Below are positions 36,980-45,307 of a stretch of 59,405 nucleotides of DNA, piece by piece; the first letter of the stretch is position 1, and the number at the start of each line of letters is the position of its first letter. The stretch covers positions 1 through 59,405 of the forward strand of contig CAZPRY010000026.1 of assembly GCA_964589175.1 (NCBI GenBank), given 5' to 3'. Below the pieces are notes generated by a model. That model was not told the origin of the DNA. It saw only the letters and a list, made by a program, of their open reading frames with translations, and did no database searches. Made by a program: the position numbers and the translations under genes. The stretch comes from CAZPRY01 sp964589175 (GTDB taxonomy: Bacteria > Fidelibacterota > UBA2242).

Positions 36980-37008
36980 TTGACAATACAAAAAAATAAC
37001 ATTATAAT
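36980..37008 (+). promoter_or_regulatory. Consensus sigma-70 promoter
   Basis: TTGACA at 36980-36985 and TATAAT at 37003-37008 are separated by exactly 17 bp, a perfect consensus. It lies 13 bp after the methyltransferase stop and drives the CBM9-like gene. Since the first in-frame codon of that frame (TTG at 36980) is part of the -35 box, translation must start downstream, at ATG 37070. Confidence 0.85.
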
Positions 37009-37069
37009 ACATGCCCGGAACAGTAGTTATTTCGGGCGTGAATGTTCATCTCGATGGATATCGAAAAGC

Positions 37070-37744
37070 ATGAAAGAGTACGGCGCATATACGGTAAAAC
37101 GGTTGGGGAGTATTTTTCCCCGTCATGATGCGGAGTGGAATAAGGCACCCTGGAAAACGCTCGAAGCGTTGCGTTTAAGCCGCTATATGGGTGAAAAGCC
37201 GCTTCATTTCCCGGTGACCGAGGCCAAACTGGCGTATGATGATGCAGCCATCTACGGGATCTTTCATGTTCGCGATCGCTTCGTCCTGGCCAAGGCCCGA
37301 GAGCACCAGGATCCTGTCTGTCTGGACAGCTGCGTTGAGTTCTTTTTTGCACCGGGGAAGGGCCTGGAGGATGGCTATTTCAACCTTGAGATGAATTGCG
37401 GCGGTATCCTGCTTTTTCACTTTCGCAAAGGAAATCCGGCCCGGAAACCGGAGATTGATCCGCAGGATCTCGACCGGATTCGAATTGCCCACAACCTGCC
37501 CTCTTTCATCGATCCGGAAATCCAGGACGAGCTTGAGTGGCGGCTCGAATTCAAAATCCCTTTCGATCTGCTGGCCAAATATTGTGAAATTGAAAAACCG
37601 CGAGCCGGGATAGAATGGCGCGCGAATTTCTACAAATGTGCGGATGGGTGCTCGTACCCGCATTGGCTGACCTGGGCGCCGGTCGACCATCCCACACCCA
37701 AATTCCACCTACCGGAATATTTCGGAGTTTTGAAATTTGAATAA
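37070..37744 (+). CDS. CBM9-like (DOMON-related) protein, probably cytoplasmic
   Basis: 224 residues from ATG 37070; the frame opens earlier, at a TTG inside the -35 box of a perfect promoter, so the upstream part is the 5' leader. Features of carbohydrate-binding family 9-like proteins are visible: LAYDDAAIYGIFHVRD, SCVEFFFAPG, YFNLEMNCGGILLFHF, FKIPFDLL and WAPVDHPTPKFHLPEYFGVLKFE at the end. No signal peptide is present, unlike the secreted DW-domain proteins in this window. Function of these cytosolic members is unknown. Confidence 0.78.
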   Translation: MKEYGAYTVKRLGSIFPRHDAEWNKAPWKTLEALRLSRYMGEKPLHFPVTEAKLAYDDAAIYGIFHVRDRFVLAKAREHQDPVCLDSCVEFFFAPGKGLEDGYFNLEMNCGGILLFHFRKGNPARKPEIDPQDLDRIRIAHNLPSFIDPEIQDELEWRLEFKIPFDLLAKYCEIEKPRAGIEWRANFYKCADGCSYPHWLTWAPVDHPTPKFHLPEYFGVLKFE

Positions 37745-37773
37745 GCGGAAATACACATTCCAGGAATAAAATA

Positions 37774-38802
37774 ATGATTGGATTTTATCCGAAAAGAAAG
37801 AAGATACAAATGAGTTGCCAATTAAGTTGTCAGAAATTCAGCATAAATACTGCGCTTCAGGTTAAGATTTCTGTCATCGTCCTGGTGATTGCGATTCTAC
37901 CGGTGGCTTTCGGTCAGACACAGGAGCTCTGTTTTACGTTTGATGATCTTCCGGTTGTTGCGCTCCGCGATAAACAGTACTCCTATAGAAAAGCGGTGAC
38001 GGAAAAACTGACCGCCACGCTGAAACAATATCAGGTTCCGGCTATAGGCTTCGTCAATGCCAGGAAATTATCGATTGCCGGGAGCACGGATTCGATGGAA
38101 ATCTCCCTGCTCAGATTCTGGTTCGATAGCGGTTTGGAATTGGGCAACCACAGCTATTCACACTATGACTATAATCGCGTCTCTTTCCGGGATTATTCCG
38201 AGGATATCCTGCGGGGCGAGCCTGTATTGAAAGATTTGGCGGCGGAGTACGGCCGTACGCTGCGCTATTTCCGGCATCCGTTTCTGCATCGCGGTGACAG
38301 TAAAGAAAAAGCTGATTCTTTGGAGCAATTTCTGAAGATCCACGGCTACAGGGAAGCACCTGTCACGATCGATAATGCTGAGTATATTTTCAATGCTGCA
38401 TATGACAGCGCCAGGGCGGCGAATGATACCCTACTGATGCAGAAGATCGGCGTCGAGTACATAACCTATATGGAACAAAAGTTGCTTTGGTTCGAAGGCC
38501 AGTCGCAGAAGCTGTTCGGGTACAATATGCGCCAGATTCTGTTGTTGCATGCCAACGCCCTGAATGCCGAATACCTCGGCGATCTGATTAAAATGATCCA
38601 GCGTCATGATTACCGTTTCGTAAACATCGATCGCGCCCTGGAGGATCAGGCCTACCAAACTCCCGATCGTATGTATAAGCCATACGGGATTTCATGGCTG
38701 GATCGCTGGGCGCTGACCGCCGGTCACAAGGGCGATTTCTTCAGGGGCGAACCGCGCACGCCGGATTATATCCTGAAACTCTCCGGATTCGAACACGAGT
38801 AG
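37774..38802 (+). CDS. Exported polysaccharide deacetylase (NodB fold)
   Basis: 342 residues. A hydrophobic export segment lies at about 28-48 (VIVLVIAILPVAFG), with a possible later start at 37810. The NodB catalytic set is complete: CFTFDDLP (motif 1, base and metal Asp), LGNHSYSHYD (motif 2 metal histidines), RYFRHPFLHRG (motif 3) and ILLLHANALN (motif 5 His). It removes acetyl groups from an N-acetylated glycan such as peptidoglycan or an exopolysaccharide, in the periplasm. It is distinct from the more divergent deacetylase-like gene at 11936. Confidence 0.88.
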   Translation: MIGFYPKRKKIQMSCQLSCQKFSINTALQVKISVIVLVIAILPVAFGQTQELCFTFDDLPVVALRDKQYSYRKAVTEKLTATLKQYQVPAIGFVNARKLSIAGSTDSMEISLLRFWFDSGLELGNHSYSHYDYNRVSFRDYSEDILRGEPVLKDLAAEYGRTLRYFRHPFLHRGDSKEKADSLEQFLKIHGYREAPVTIDNAEYIFNAAYDSARAANDTLLMQKIGVEYITYMEQKLLWFEGQSQKLFGYNMRQILLLHANALNAEYLGDLIKMIQRHDYRFVNIDRALEDQAYQTPDRMYKPYGISWLDRWALTAGHKGDFFRGEPRTPDYILKLSGFEHE

Positions 38803-38913
38803 TACGCTAAAAATTACGAAGTTCAGGTACCAGGACATAAGTTAAGCGAAAATTTGCATTTCCGGATTGCAATCCATATCTTCTTAACCAGATAGCAATA
38901 ACGGAGGTGGAAA

Positions 38914-40266
38914 ATGAGAAAAAGTCTCTTTCTATTCGTTTTAATCTTCTCTTTCACCCTGTTTGCGCGGGATGATGGGCGCGTTGAATTGGAATTTAAC
39001 GGTGACAGCCTGACTATCTGGCATTACAGTGCTTGGCGTAACTGCGGCGCCTGCTATACCATGGATTTGTACCTTGAAAATTCGACTTTCTACCTGTTCG
39101 AGAACGATAGTTCTTCGAATTGGCTGAGATGTATGTGCTATTTCGATCTGGCAACGACCATTACCGTACCGCCGCCCGGTCAATACTCCCTGGTGATCTG
39201 CACCACCAATAAAGTTTACAGCGATACCACCCTCGTGGCCGACACCACTTTCACGATTGCGGGCGTGCCCCTCATTTCATTTTCTTATCCAGAATGCCTG
39301 AACAACAGCGCCAAATCCGCTGACGATGTCTTTACCGGCATAGAAATCCCACTCGTGAATCACTATGAATCCGGCTGCGAGGGCAGTGTCTACCCAGACC
39401 TCTATGCCGCCTCATATGATGAGAATGTAGAACTGATCTGGTATGCCGATTCAATCAACTGCGATATCATTCCGGAGTGGCATGGTCACCTTTCCAACGA
39501 TACGCTGCACGTCAGCCTGAATGACGCGGGACCGCAAAATCAATGCCTGTGTCCGCAATATTTCCATGTGACCTTCGGCCCGCTCCCGGCCGGGAAGTAT
39601 GTACTCGATTTTATGGACGGGGAATTCGGTTATCCGGTCTTCATTGTCGATGAGCAGGTCGTTGTTGAGGTGAGTGAGCAGGATTTAATTCTGTACTGGG
39701 ATATCGCTGATCTGAACTGCTGTCTGGAACCACAGTGGGACGGTTGGCTCGAAGGAAATATCTTTCATGTGACGATGACCGATGTAGGCCTTCAGTGCGA
39801 TTGTCTCTGTCCCTTTGAATTATCCGCCCGGTTCGGACCGTTCCCGCCTGGAGATTACACCCTGGATTTCCGGAACACTTCTCTGGGGCCATTCGAATTC
39901 ACCATCATCGCTTCGACCAGTAAAACGTCGATTGAGATATTGTCGAGTTATCAGAGCGGGTGTTATGACGCCGTTGCGGTGCAGCTGGAAGCGCAAAAGC
40001 TCGGTGAATATGCATTACTACACTGTTATCCGAATCCCTTCAATCCGGTGACGACAATCATGTTTTCCCTGCCGGCAGCGAATGAAATTACCATTGACGT
40101 CTATGATATTTCCGGTGCGCTGGTTCGGAATGTTTTTGTTGGCTCTCTGGCAGCCGGCGAATACACACGGAATTGGGATGCGTCGGATAGCCCCAGCGGA
40201 ATTTACTTTGTGCGATTAAACGGCGAGAACCTTGGTCTAACCCATAAGGTTTTGCTGCTGAAATGA
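38914..40266 (+). CDS. Secreted Cys-rich repeat protein, T9SS cargo
   Basis: 450 residues; GGAGGTGG precedes the ATG and a signal peptide ends LFAR. Three repeats of about 70-90 residues each contain a strand, Cys pairs or a Cys-x-Cys motif (NCGACY with RCMCYF; NCDIIPEWHG with QCLCPQYF; NCCLEPQWDG with QCDCLCPFEL) and end in an FGP-LPAGKYVLDF or FGPFPPGDYTLDF strand. The disulfide-like pattern fits an extracellular protein. The C-terminus is a T9SS type-A domain (CYPNPFNPVT, SGIYFVRL, KVLLLK). I do not recognise the repeat family. Confidence 0.75.
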   Translation: MRKSLFLFVLIFSFTLFARDDGRVELEFNGDSLTIWHYSAWRNCGACYTMDLYLENSTFYLFENDSSSNWLRCMCYFDLATTITVPPPGQYSLVICTTNKVYSDTTLVADTTFTIAGVPLISFSYPECLNNSAKSADDVFTGIEIPLVNHYESGCEGSVYPDLYAASYDENVELIWYADSINCDIIPEWHGHLSNDTLHVSLNDAGPQNQCLCPQYFHVTFGPLPAGKYVLDFMDGEFGYPVFIVDEQVVVEVSEQDLILYWDIADLNCCLEPQWDGWLEGNIFHVTMTDVGLQCDCLCPFELSARFGPFPPGDYTLDFRNTSLGPFEFTIIASTSKTSIEILSSYQSGCYDAVAVQLEAQKLGEYALLHCYPNPFNPVTTIMFSLPAANEITIDVYDISGALVRNVFVGSLAAGEYTRNWDASDSPSGIYFVRLNGENLGLTHKVLLLK

Positions 40267-40311
40267 TCAGGATTGCTACACCTGTGTCAGGTGATTTAAG
40301 CTGAACTTGTT

Positions 40312-40337
40312 GACAGGATTACAGGATTTACAGGATG
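40312..40337 (+). repeat. Short acaggatt-type tandem repeat
   Basis: Three copies of a 9-base unit (acaggatta/acaggattt/acaggatg) lie in the 126-bp gap 40267-40392. A small hairpin, cacctg-tgt-caggtg, sits about 20 bp earlier. This type of repeat occurs between genes in many environmental genomes; its role is unknown. Confidence 0.5.
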
Positions 40338-40392
40338 CAATACAGACGTATTATTATGATTACTACGAATAATCCACCGGGCTAATCAAAAA

Positions 40393-41214
40393 ATGCGCGT
40401 CTCGACCTTATGGATCTTCCTTTTGCTTTTTATGACAGCAAATCTGACGGCCGGTGACTTGCTGTTTTATTATCATCCGGACAGTCTTGTAGAATGCGCC
40501 CGAGTGGGCGATATTTCCAATCTTGGGGTCCGTTTCCGGATGGAATCCGATAAGGATTCCTTTAGCATCAATAGTATTCAGTTGCTCTCGATGGTGTCGA
40601 TCCCATTTCAGGATTTTCTTTATATCTATTCAGACGATGGTTCGGATTCTCCTGGGGATTTGATAGAGGCAATTCAAGTCATTGTTGAAGACAGTACCGG
40701 CATCGATCAAGGCTGGATCAGTGTCGATGTTACGAATTACGCTGCGCTGCAAAACCTTCAAGGCGGTTTTTGGATAACCGGGCCGATGCTGATGACGACG
40801 TTTTGTGATTTTTCGAAAGCATCCGGGAACAGTTTTGCGTACTGGATTTCCTTGGAGCGCTGGGAAAAAGCGGAAGATTTTAGTATCAGGGTTATGATAA
40901 GTGAGAATACGGCGGATGCTATTGTGGATGAATCGATTTATACCGAAACCGAGCAATACCGATTCATCACCAATTATCCGAATCCGTTCAACGCAAGAAC
41001 GATTATACACTATCGAGTTTCCACCCGGACGCAAATCCTGCTCAATGTGTTTGACATAGACGGAAGAGAAATCGAAACGATTTTAAAGGGCATTCATGAT
41101 CCGGGTGAATATCGAATCATATGGAATGCCGGGCGATACAACTCCGGTGTCTATTTCATTTGCTTGAAAAGTGAAGGCCTTACATGGGTAAGGAAATGCG
41201 TCCTTTTAAAGTAG
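40393..41214 (+). CDS. Small secreted T9SS cargo protein
   Basis: 273 residues. The signal peptide ends LTAGD. The N-terminal about 170 residues are beta-rich with no recognised domain (FRMESDKDSFSINSIQLLS, YIYSDDG, GFWITGPM). The C-terminal about 80 residues form a T9SS type-A domain (NYPNPFNARTIIHYRV, VFDIDGREIETIL, NSGVYFICL, KCVLLK end). There is no good ribosome site before the ATG, but the signal peptide supports this start. It follows the Cys-rich cargo on the same strand. Confidence 0.75.
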   Translation: MRVSTLWIFLLLFMTANLTAGDLLFYYHPDSLVECARVGDISNLGVRFRMESDKDSFSINSIQLLSMVSIPFQDFLYIYSDDGSDSPGDLIEAIQVIVEDSTGIDQGWISVDVTNYAALQNLQGGFWITGPMLMTTFCDFSKASGNSFAYWISLERWEKAEDFSIRVMISENTADAIVDESIYTETEQYRFITNYPNPFNARTIIHYRVSTRTQILLNVFDIDGREIETILKGIHDPGEYRIIWNAGRYNSGVYFICLKSEGLTWVRKCVLLK

Positions 41215-41323
41215 CTATACTACATGGAATGATCATTTAGTTCTGGCCAAGAGCTTCCCAAAGGCCGCTTGCATTCATAAAACGGAATGGTTAAGATTAT
41301 AAGGCGGCACAAAGGAGGATCGC

Positions 41324-42160
41324 ATGAAGTTAACCGTCTTGATCGATAACAATACCCTGATCGATCGCTATTTCCTGGCGGAGCCCGGCGTTTCTTATTA
41401 TATCGAGGACGACGGCTGTAAGATTCTTTTCGATGCCGGATATTCGGATGCCTTTATCCGTAACGCGATGAAGATGGGCATCGACCTGCTTGACCTGGAT
41501 TATGTCGTTTTATCGCACGGCCACCTGGATCATACGTGGGGAATTATGCCGCTTTTCCGGCTCTATACCGAAGCTATCATCGAAGACCGGCCGGTGAAAG
41601 TGCCGATACTGGTAGCCCATCCGCAGACCTTTGCCACGCGTAACATCGGCGGTTTGGCTGAAATCGGTTCGCTGATTTCGGAAGAGAAACTGAGTGGGCA
41701 TTTTGAAATCAAGTTCAGCAATCAGCCCGTCTATCTGACCGAGAACCTCCTTTTCATGGGAGAGATCGAGAAAACGAACAGTTTTGAGGGTAATGAACCG
41801 ATCGGGAAGATTGTTATTGATTGTACGAAAGCGGATGATTTTGTCCGGGACGACAGCGCACTGGTCTACCTGTCGGCGGAGGGATTGGTAATCATTGCCG
41901 GCTGTGCGCATGCCGGAATCTGCAACATCGTCGAGTACGCCCGGAAACTCTGCAAGGAAGACCGGGTTGTCGACATCATCGGCGGTTTTCATCTGCTGAA
42001 TCCCCCGGAGGAACAGCTGCGGGCGACTTTGAATTATATGCTTTCCCTGCAGCCGCAAAACGTGCATGCCTGTCACTGCACCGACCTGGCCTCGAAGATC
42101 GAACTGGCCAAGGTCGTGAACTTGCGGGAAGTCGGCGTCGGACTGACGCTGGAATATTGA
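41324..42160 (+). CDS. MBL-fold metallohydrolase
   Basis: 278 residues with AAAGGAGG 8 bp before the ATG. The metallo-beta-lactamase HxHxDH motif is LSHGHLDHTWG near residue 66; later metal ligands lie in AGCAHAGICNIVEYA and IIGGFHLLNP. This order matches the group annotated as 7,8-dihydropterin-6-yl-methyl-4-(beta-D-ribofuranosyl)aminobenzene 5'-phosphate synthase-like enzymes. No signal peptide. Substrate uncertain. Confidence 0.85.
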   Translation: MKLTVLIDNNTLIDRYFLAEPGVSYYIEDDGCKILFDAGYSDAFIRNAMKMGIDLLDLDYVVLSHGHLDHTWGIMPLFRLYTEAIIEDRPVKVPILVAHPQTFATRNIGGLAEIGSLISEEKLSGHFEIKFSNQPVYLTENLLFMGEIEKTNSFEGNEPIGKIVIDCTKADDFVRDDSALVYLSAEGLVIIAGCAHAGICNIVEYARKLCKEDRVVDIIGGFHLLNPPEEQLRATLNYMLSLQPQNVHACHCTDLASKIELAKVVNLREVGVGLTLEY

Positions 42161-42213
42161 ACCGGTACTGAATTCAGAATTTGGTTTACGCGCAATAGAG
42201 GACGGCATTCGGA

Positions 42214-42828
42214 ATGGATAGTAAATGGGTAGAGTGGACGAAAAAATTGCAGGCCATCGCGCAGAACGGGCTGACCTTTGCGCAGGACAAATACGATCTC
42301 GAGCGCTACCGGCAATTGCGGGAAATTACGGCGGAAATCATAGCGTCCTATTCGGATCATAACTTTCCCGAAGTCATGAATTACCTTTCAAAGGAAACCG
42401 GCTACATGACGCCCAAGGTGGATGTGCGCGGTGTGGTTTTTAGTGAGGATAAACTGCTTTTCGTCAAAGAAATCCTCGACGGCAGGTGGACTCTGCCGGG
42501 CGGCTGGGCGGACGTTTGCGCTTCACCCAAAGAAAACGTCGAGCGTGAGGTCTTCGAGGAGTCGGGCTTCGAGGTGCAGGCCACGCGCCTGCTGGCCGTC
42601 TACGACCGCAGCCGGCATGGGCACGTTCCCGAATTTCCGCACCATGTCTATAAAATGTTTTTTCTATGTGAAGTAACCGGCGGCAGCCCGCAGCTGAGCA
42701 TGGAAACTAACGGCGTGGAATTCTTCGGACTCGACGGCTTGCCCGAGTTATCCGTCTCCCGGATCACCGAGAAGCAAATCCGTCGCATGTACGAATTGCG
42801 GGACTTGCGAATCGTGGATGTCGACTAG
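42214..42828 (+). CDS. Nudix hydrolase with YjhB-type N-terminal domain
   Basis: 204 residues. The first about 60 residues (WVEWTKKLQAIAQNGLTFAQDKYDLERY) match the helical N-terminal extension of Nudix ADP-ribose/nucleoside-diphosphate-linked hydrolases. The Nudix box follows: GGWADVCASPKENV then EREVFEESGFEV. The catalytic REVFEESG core is intact, but the first Glu of the G-x5-E signature is replaced by Ala. It likely cleaves a nucleoside diphosphate linked to another moiety. Confidence 0.85.
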   Translation: MDSKWVEWTKKLQAIAQNGLTFAQDKYDLERYRQLREITAEIIASYSDHNFPEVMNYLSKETGYMTPKVDVRGVVFSEDKLLFVKEILDGRWTLPGGWADVCASPKENVEREVFEESGFEVQATRLLAVYDRSRHGHVPEFPHHVYKMFFLCEVTGGSPQLSMETNGVEFFGLDGLPELSVSRITEKQIRRMYELRDLRIVDVD

Positions 42829-42942
42829 AAAAATGATTTTTACGGATTGTATATTACCGACTGGAAAGGCTAAAAGATCAGTATAACTTGCTTGAAATAA
42901 TTAAATATTTGTAGTGACCTTTATCGTAAAATAGGCTGAATA

Positions 42943-43251
42943 ATGAGGATTACAGAAGAATATAAACAAAAATTTAAGAGTGATATTATCCGAACTTTCA
43001 TGGAAGAAAAGGAAATTCGAAAAATTGTCCTTTTCGGTTCCTTCAACAGCGAAGATAATATCGATGATATTGATATAGCTATCTTCCAGGATAGTAATGA
43101 ATCCTATCTCAGTTTGGTTTTAAAGTATAGGAAATTAGCAAGAGATTTGGCTAAAATAATACCGCTGGATATACTTCCGCTGAAATCCGGTGTGAAGGAT
43201 AGCAGTTTTCTCTCAGAAATTGATACCGGCGAGGTAATCTTTGAAAGATGA
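42943..43251 (+). CDS. MNT-type nucleotidyltransferase, probable antitoxin
   Basis: 102 residues. The minimal nucleotidyltransferase signature is present: KIVLFGSFNSEDNIDDIDIAIF, with the GS motif and the D-x-D metal aspartates. A third acidic residue may lie in PLDILP. MNT proteins of this size act as antitoxins of HEPN RNases, in some systems by adenylylating the HEPN partner. It overlaps the HEPN frame by 11 bp, the usual pair arrangement. Confidence 0.85.
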   Translation: MRITEEYKQKFKSDIIRTFMEEKEIRKIVLFGSFNSEDNIDDIDIAIFQDSNESYLSLVLKYRKLARDLAKIIPLDILPLKSGVKDSSFLSEIDTGEVIFER

Positions 43252-43629
43252 GACGAGGATATGGCTTTCCTATGCAGAAGAAAATCTAAAAGCTGCTTCA
43301 CTATTACTGGTTCATAATCTTTATAGTCCCTGCCTTCAGAATATTCAGCAGGGCGTTGAAAAAGCATTGAAAGCCATATGCGTTGAAAAATCGATCGTAT
43401 TAAAAAAGAACATAGTATTTCGGAATTAAAAAATATCCTTCACGATCATAAGATTGCCATAGATATTTCAGACGATGCTTGTGATTATTTGGATAGTATA
43501 TACTTGCCCTCAAAATATTCCCTGGGAAGTGCTTTGCCGGATTTTGAACCGAATGCTGATCTTTGTCAAAAGGGAGTTGAGATTGCTCAAAGTATCTTTG
43601 ATAAAACAGCCGGCCTGCTAGGTGACTGA
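43241..43629 (+). CDS. HEPN-domain protein split by a -1 frameshift at A AAA AAG
   Basis: From TTG 43241 the zero frame gives only 62 residues, stopping at 43429. Reading -1 from the heptamer A AAA AAG at 43402-43408 (zero frame TTA AAA AAG AAC) restores a full HEPN protein of about 128 residues: SYAEENLKAASLLL, NIQQGVEKALKAI, then EHSISELKNILHDHKIAI to a stop at 43627-43629. The conserved KxH part of HEPN lies after the shift. This is either a programmed -1 frameshift, or a one-base indel in an A6 run (mutation or sequencing error). HEPN proteins are RNase toxins partnered by MNT. Confidence 0.75.
43402..43408 (+). promoter_or_regulatory. Slippery heptamer in the HEPN gene
   Basis: A AAA AAG in the zero frame is the same heptamer used in dnaX -1 frameshifting. 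The downstream frame that continues the HEPN domain is precisely -1. I do not see a good upstream Shine-Dalgarno stimulator or a strong downstream stem, so use in vivo is uncertain. Confidence 0.45.
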
Positions 43630-43678
43630 CAAAATGCTTCGATACTTTCGTTCATAATTTCTCAGGAGAGTTAATAAG

Positions 43679-44245
43679 GTGAACACCAAATTTGCACACT
43701 GGTGGTATCTTGTTTTTCTGTACGCCTTACCTCTGAGTGCGGCACCGCTTGATTCTTCTGTCGATGTCGTCCGCTTGTATTGCCAGCTCGATTTCGACGG
43801 TAACCGCCTGAGCAGCCGGACTTACGCAAAGATAGGCAGTCTAAGTCAGTGGGAGGACGAGCCCGGCTGGGATACAATCATCCTGGTTAAAGCGTTCGAC
43901 GTTATGGACAGCAGCATGGTTGGTGATTCGGCGACCTGCACTGTTCGCTATGATATCGTCGCTATCTTGGCCGGCGAAAAGATAGTTTTCCCTGAGGAGC
44001 CGGAATGGCAGAAATATTCCACCCGGATGACATTGCCGGAAGTATGCTTTGAATTGAGTTTCGTTCGAGATTGCTGGAAGGTTTTTCGCCCGGTCGTTCA
44101 CCCGCATGTATCGATCCATTGCGCGCTGAAGCATATTCAAAAACTACTCGATACGGATAAAAAATATGGCACGATGCGCCCCGAACTGTTTCAGTCTTTC
44201 GAGAGATTAAAGGCCCGGCAGGAGGCGCGGCTTCAGTATGAATAA
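43679..44245 (+). CDS. Exported protein of unknown function
   Basis: 188 residues from GTG 43679, with AGGAGAG at 43664-43670. A signal peptide ends LPLSAAP. The mature part is mixed alpha/beta with no recognised motif (VVRLYCQLDFDGNRLS, YDIVAILAGEKIVFPEEPEW, VCFELSFVRDCWKVFRPVVHPHVSI). It lies 49 bp after the HEPN gene and 272 bp before the envelope cassette, so it could belong to either or to neither. Confidence 0.6.
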   Translation: MNTKFAHWWYLVFLYALPLSAAPLDSSVDVVRLYCQLDFDGNRLSSRTYAKIGSLSQWEDEPGWDTIILVKAFDVMDSSMVGDSATCTVRYDIVAILAGEKIVFPEEPEWQKYSTRMTLPEVCFELSFVRDCWKVFRPVVHPHVSIHCALKHIQKLLDTDKKYGTMRPELFQSFERLKARQEARLQYE

Positions 44246-44399
44246 TCACTGCACTCCCGGCCGGAATTCTCTCCGAATAAATTCCACCCTGAATGTCCAT
44301 CTACAAAAAATCAAGCGATTGGCGTCAGCGCTTCTGTAGTATTCGCAGCTAAACATTGGCTAAATCATTTATTATGTCCGTTTTCTATAAAAATTGTAC

Positions 44400-44428
44400 T
44401 TGCATTAAATAGAGTAAGCCCCTATTAT
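44400..44428 (+). promoter_or_regulatory. Candidate promoter of the envelope/lysis-like cassette
   Basis: TTGCAT at 44400-44405 and TATTAT at 44423-44428 are 17 bp apart, in an AT-rich 272-bp gap (44246-44517) that otherwise shows no gene. It would give a leader of about 80 bases before ATG 44518. Confidence 0.45.
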
Positions 44429-44517
44429 TTAACAAGCGCAATATGTAAGAAAATAATGGTTGAGTGGATTCCATCATTGTTTAGAATACCAACTAAGGCT
44501 TCAAGGAGTCAAAGACC

Positions 44518-45255
44518 ATGAAAAAGTGCATGTGTCTTGTCGTTTTGATAGTGATCCTGGGCTTGCCCCGCTGTGGTGTGAGAGAACCGGAGACGGCCGG
44601 GCGTTTGAAAGACGAAAAGGCGCCGGCAGATAGTACTTCAGCAATGCCGGTGCCGGATATAATCGATAAATCTGTCACCGAGGCACCGACTTCGACCGGA
44701 CTCGTTGACCGGATCCTGGAGATCATGAATTGGGGAAATATCGTCTTCAATACTCCCCGGACGATGCGATTGAATGAAGATCAATTAATCGAACTCATCA
44801 TGGCGCAGAAGCTATCGACGGCCGAGCTGCAGCATCAACTCAGTTCGCAGCAGGATATTGACAGCGCCCGGGTAAAAATTTCGAATCGTATGCAGGCGAC
44901 CTTGAGCGGACCCGAGGAGTACTTTGCGATCACGAAAGTCACGCCGGAAATTCAGGCGGTTTCCGCCGTTGGTACAACAGTTTGGAAATGGAATGTCAAT
45001 GCCCGTAAAGCCGGCCGGCATTATCTGCACCTGGTTTTAAGTGCGCTGGTGGAAGTCGACGGCAATTCTACGCCGATCGTGGTCATTACCTACGACAGGT
45101 ATCTCGAGATTAAAGTAACCGTTTTTCAGCGGATGCTGGCCTTTGCGGCCGGGAACTGGCAATGGTTCTGGGCTGCAATCCTGGTACCGCTGGCAGCCTG
45201 GTTATGGAAAGTATACAGGTCCCGAAAGAAGAACCTGCAAGCGAATCATTTGTAG
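44518..45255 (+). CDS. Exported beta-domain protein with C-terminal membrane anchor
   Basis: 245 residues. The leader (MCLVVLIVILGLPRC) exports it; Arg before Cys makes lipidation doubtful. A periplasmic beta-sandwich-like domain follows (NIVFNTPRTMRLNEDQ, ATLSGPEEYFAITKVTPEIQAV, TVWKWNVNARKAGRHYLHLVLSALVEVDG), then one C-terminal helix (WQWFWAAILVPLAAWLWKVY) and a basic cytosolic tail. I half-remember similar domains in bacterial conflict proteins but cannot confirm this. AAGGAG precedes the ATG. It is the first gene of a five-gene cassette. Confidence 0.6.
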   Translation: MKKCMCLVVLIVILGLPRCGVREPETAGRLKDEKAPADSTSAMPVPDIIDKSVTEAPTSTGLVDRILEIMNWGNIVFNTPRTMRLNEDQLIELIMAQKLSTAELQHQLSSQQDIDSARVKISNRMQATLSGPEEYFAITKVTPEIQAVSAVGTTVWKWNVNARKAGRHYLHLVLSALVEVDGNSTPIVVITYDRYLEIKVTVFQRMLAFAAGNWQWFWAAILVPLAAWLWKVYRSRKKNLQANHL

Positions 45256-45307
45256 AAAGTTTGCTACGGGTTTTCAGATGAAGTAAGCGTAAAAGAAGGA
45301 GATCAAG

